Of a stretch of DNA of 64,000 nucleotides, positions 61,632 through 64,000 are shown piece after piece (the first letter of the stretch is position 1; every line of letters begins with the position of its first letter). The DNA is from Alosa alosa (lineage: Eukaryota > Chordata > Actinopteri > Clupeiformes > Clupeidae): the NCBI RefSeq assembly GCF_017589495.1, contig NC_063189.1, positions 46,301,906 to 46,365,905 of the forward strand. Reading direction: 5' to 3'. Below the pieces are notes generated by a model. It had not been told where the DNA came from. It saw nothing but the letters and a program-made list of their open reading frames with translations, and did no database searches. The position numbers were made by a program, and so were the translations under genes.

Positions 61632-63211
61632 GTAAGTGGTATTCGCTGCATGTGTAACGCGTGTTGCAGGGTAGACACCATCCGCATTCTAGAGCATGAA
61701 ACATTTTAAGCTATCGGCACGTGTTCGATTATTTGATACAGTACACCTACACCAACGTATAAACGGCACGCTTCACTTATTGTCTGCTATTAGGTTATAA
61801 TTTATAATAGGCCTAAATGTCCAAGTACAATTCAATGATTCCGTAGCCCGCAAGCAACGCTGCGCCAACTACTGCTTTTGGAGGCTATTGCGAAATTATG
61901 TTATGAACATAACACACTGTCTACTCCACGCTACTTACATATTTGGTCAGATAACAAGGAAAGATATCATAACCAGTATACAGTCGATCAGTAATTATTA
62001 TCAAGCTGATGATACTACCTTTTATGAAATACTCGAAGGATTGGTTTTGATCGAGTTGTAGAGTATTTTGTTGTCATTGACTTTTAAAAAGATGCCTGTG
62101 CACGGTGCTAAGTCTGGTGGAATGTAAGAGTTTGAGGTGGCACATCACGTGAGGAGCGTCGGGGAAGCAGAAAGAAACATTTTAAAGAAATAAGCTGAAG
62201 TAGTGGTTCTCAATTAACATTACGGGCATTAACATTAAATCTTAGCCTATAGGGAAATAAGGATGTAAGATGATTGTATATTGACTCTAGCCTATGTTTG
62301 ACCTTATCTGCGATTTGGGAAGTTCTCTGAGTGACATCGACCTGGTAGGGGGGCGACGTGTCATTGGTTGTGTCAGATCTCTTAATATGCATAACAGAAG
62401 GGATACTGTAGATGGATTCTTGAGTAGGTTGTCAGTAGCCGGCCGAATTCTCTCTTTAGGATTATGTGTTCTGTGAACTCAAAACAGTCTTCAACATCTT
62501 TTGTTAATGTGTTTCCATTGCTATTTTATACCATGGCATTCGCTTGATGAATTGCTGGTTGTTGTTGTCTTGCTTCATTACAACAATATAAGAATTGCAC
62601 ATACCTTACATAGCATATAACAATTCTTGAGTTTTTCCATTTTCAAATCTATAGGGTACCTAAAAAATAATCCATCAAGTCAGACTGAAGTAGAAGTTTG
62701 AAATAGTTTCTCTCTTTCTCTCCCTTTCTCTCTCTCTCTCACTATATGTATGTATCTGTGTGCATGGAGTGACTACTAATATTTCCATGTAGCATCTGAG
62801 GGAAGCCACTGGTATTCATGGCTAAACTCCAGTTCATCTGGCAAGCATTATATTTTGCTCAGCAAATAATTGTCCACAATTTCACATTCCCAGCTTGTGG
62901 TCTGTTGAGCCCTTTCTCTCTTCCCTTTCCTTCTCGGAAGTCATCCCCTCAAAGGAAGATTACACGGTCTGCTGTGCAGTCCTATGGCCACCATTTTAAA
63001 TCAATACCTATGGGAGAGTAGTGAGTGAGAAAGAGAGAGAGAGAGAGAGAGAGTCTCCCCACCTTACACAAATCTGTGTCTGTGAAGGACATCACTATAT
63101 CTGCATCCAACAAGTCAGCAAAGACGTGGCATCAAATAGTTTTTCTCCAAAGTAGCGGCATCTGCAGCCAGGTCAATAGCACAATATAGCATTTTCCCTT
63201 CAAATGATACA

Positions 63212-63256
<45 letters not shown>

Positions 63257-64000
63257 AAGTGGCATGTTAAATCACAAGAGAGGAGGGTATATTTGACATA
63301 ATATATAAAACCCTTACATTATATTTCATTTCATTACAAACCAGTTCAGTTTTAATGCCAAGTTGATTAAAACCCCTTCTATCTTCTTTTAAACCATGAT
63401 TTTTATTATTTGGATTTGTAACACATTTATTTTTCTAACAGAGCATCTCTCCTTATATCAAATAATTCAATATATACACGGATGTTGAGTGTTACACCTT
63501 GATTTGATTTTACACAAGTTGTGTGAAGTAAAACACATTTGTTCTGGACTCGATATTGTGGCACAGCAGTAGTGACACTTTGCATATTGAATCAGAAAAA
63601 GTAACTGGGCTCCGTAGCAGTGAATCACACAGCCAATCATGCGGCCTGGATTTTTTTAAAATGTTTTTTTTTTTTTTTTTGGGGGGGGGGGGGGGTGTTG
63701 TCAAAAGAAACAGTTGAGGTGCAGATATGACAAAAGAAAAAATAATCCTCCCCCTGAAATGGGTTATCTTTTCTGGTGGAATGTGGTGCCTGTGTGCTCA
63801 TTGGGAGAGGTTGGAGTGAGTCAGAGGTTATGTTGTGGTCCCTGGGAAGACAAGGCCAATGTTGCAAGTCCCGTCTCAATTAAGTGTGCGAGACAGAGCC
63901 CGGCTGCGTTATTGCTTGGGGGAATAAATGCCACAGGACGCGGGCCATACATCATCCGCTTATATGCAAACACTTAAGCCTCGCTCACTGACATTTACAC
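61632..64000 (+). other. znf521: znf521 intron 1 (start)
   Basis: Begins with donor GTAAGT and runs to the window end. It contains a GT microsatellite at 63213-63255 and a T-run followed by a G-run at 63664-63696. The last 250 bases (63745-64000) are unique and of moderate GC, with CTCAATTAAGTGTG and TGCGTTATTGC, and look like a candidate regulatory block. No further exon of the gene is visible. Confidence 0.7.

Overview
This window is vertebrate nuclear DNA, almost certainly from a teleost fish. The coding exons are short and bounded by GT/AG introns, microsatellites are dense, and the transposon content (hAT, Harbinger-like, Tc1-like foldback, Helentron-like and L1-type LINE copies) is fish-like. 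The frequent 'taggcct' words recall clupeiform genomes such as herring, but that is only an impression. There is no operon structure, and most open frames in the window are chance frames.

Three protein genes can be supported, in the order psma8 (minus) - ss18 (plus) - znf521 (plus, first coding exon only). The same three genes neighbour one another on human chromosome 18q11.2 in the same relative orientations, so this is ancient conserved synteny. psma8 (seven coding exons, 251 aa) encodes an alpha4-type subunit of the 20S proteasome. ss18 (ten coding exons, 374 aa) encodes the SSXT-family subunit of BAF chromatin remodelling complexes. Their start codons lie 975 bp apart, head to head, so they probably share a divergent promoter. 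znf521 begins at 61592 with a 40-nt coding exon that carries the NuRD-recruiting N-terminal motif; the rest of the gene lies beyond the window.

Layout: 1-2760 is intergenic with GC-rich islands; 2760-7925 is psma8; 7926-8900 is the shared promoter; 8901 to about 18995 is ss18 with a long 3' UTR; about 19000-61500 is a desert of some 42 kb without a recognisable host gene; 61592-64000 is the start of znf521. The desert mixes unique GC-rich or homeobox-like blocks, which are candidate regulatory elements for znf521, with transposons. The largest transposon structure is a nested stack at 33411-42509: a hAT-like element that contains a 5'-truncated LINE with a 16-bp target duplication, a Harbinger-like element, and a nearly identical 795-bp tandem duplication. 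A second composite at 46680-51139 has Helentron-like ends. A 235-bp palindrome with one mismatch and a 1-bp centre, at 58387-58621, is the most striking unexplained structure.

I did not find a clearly new biological system. The strongest items for a second look are the palindrome, the nested transposon stack, the minisatellite that crosses the psma8 stop codon, the apparent loss of an ss18 exon, and an exon-like block upstream of znf521.
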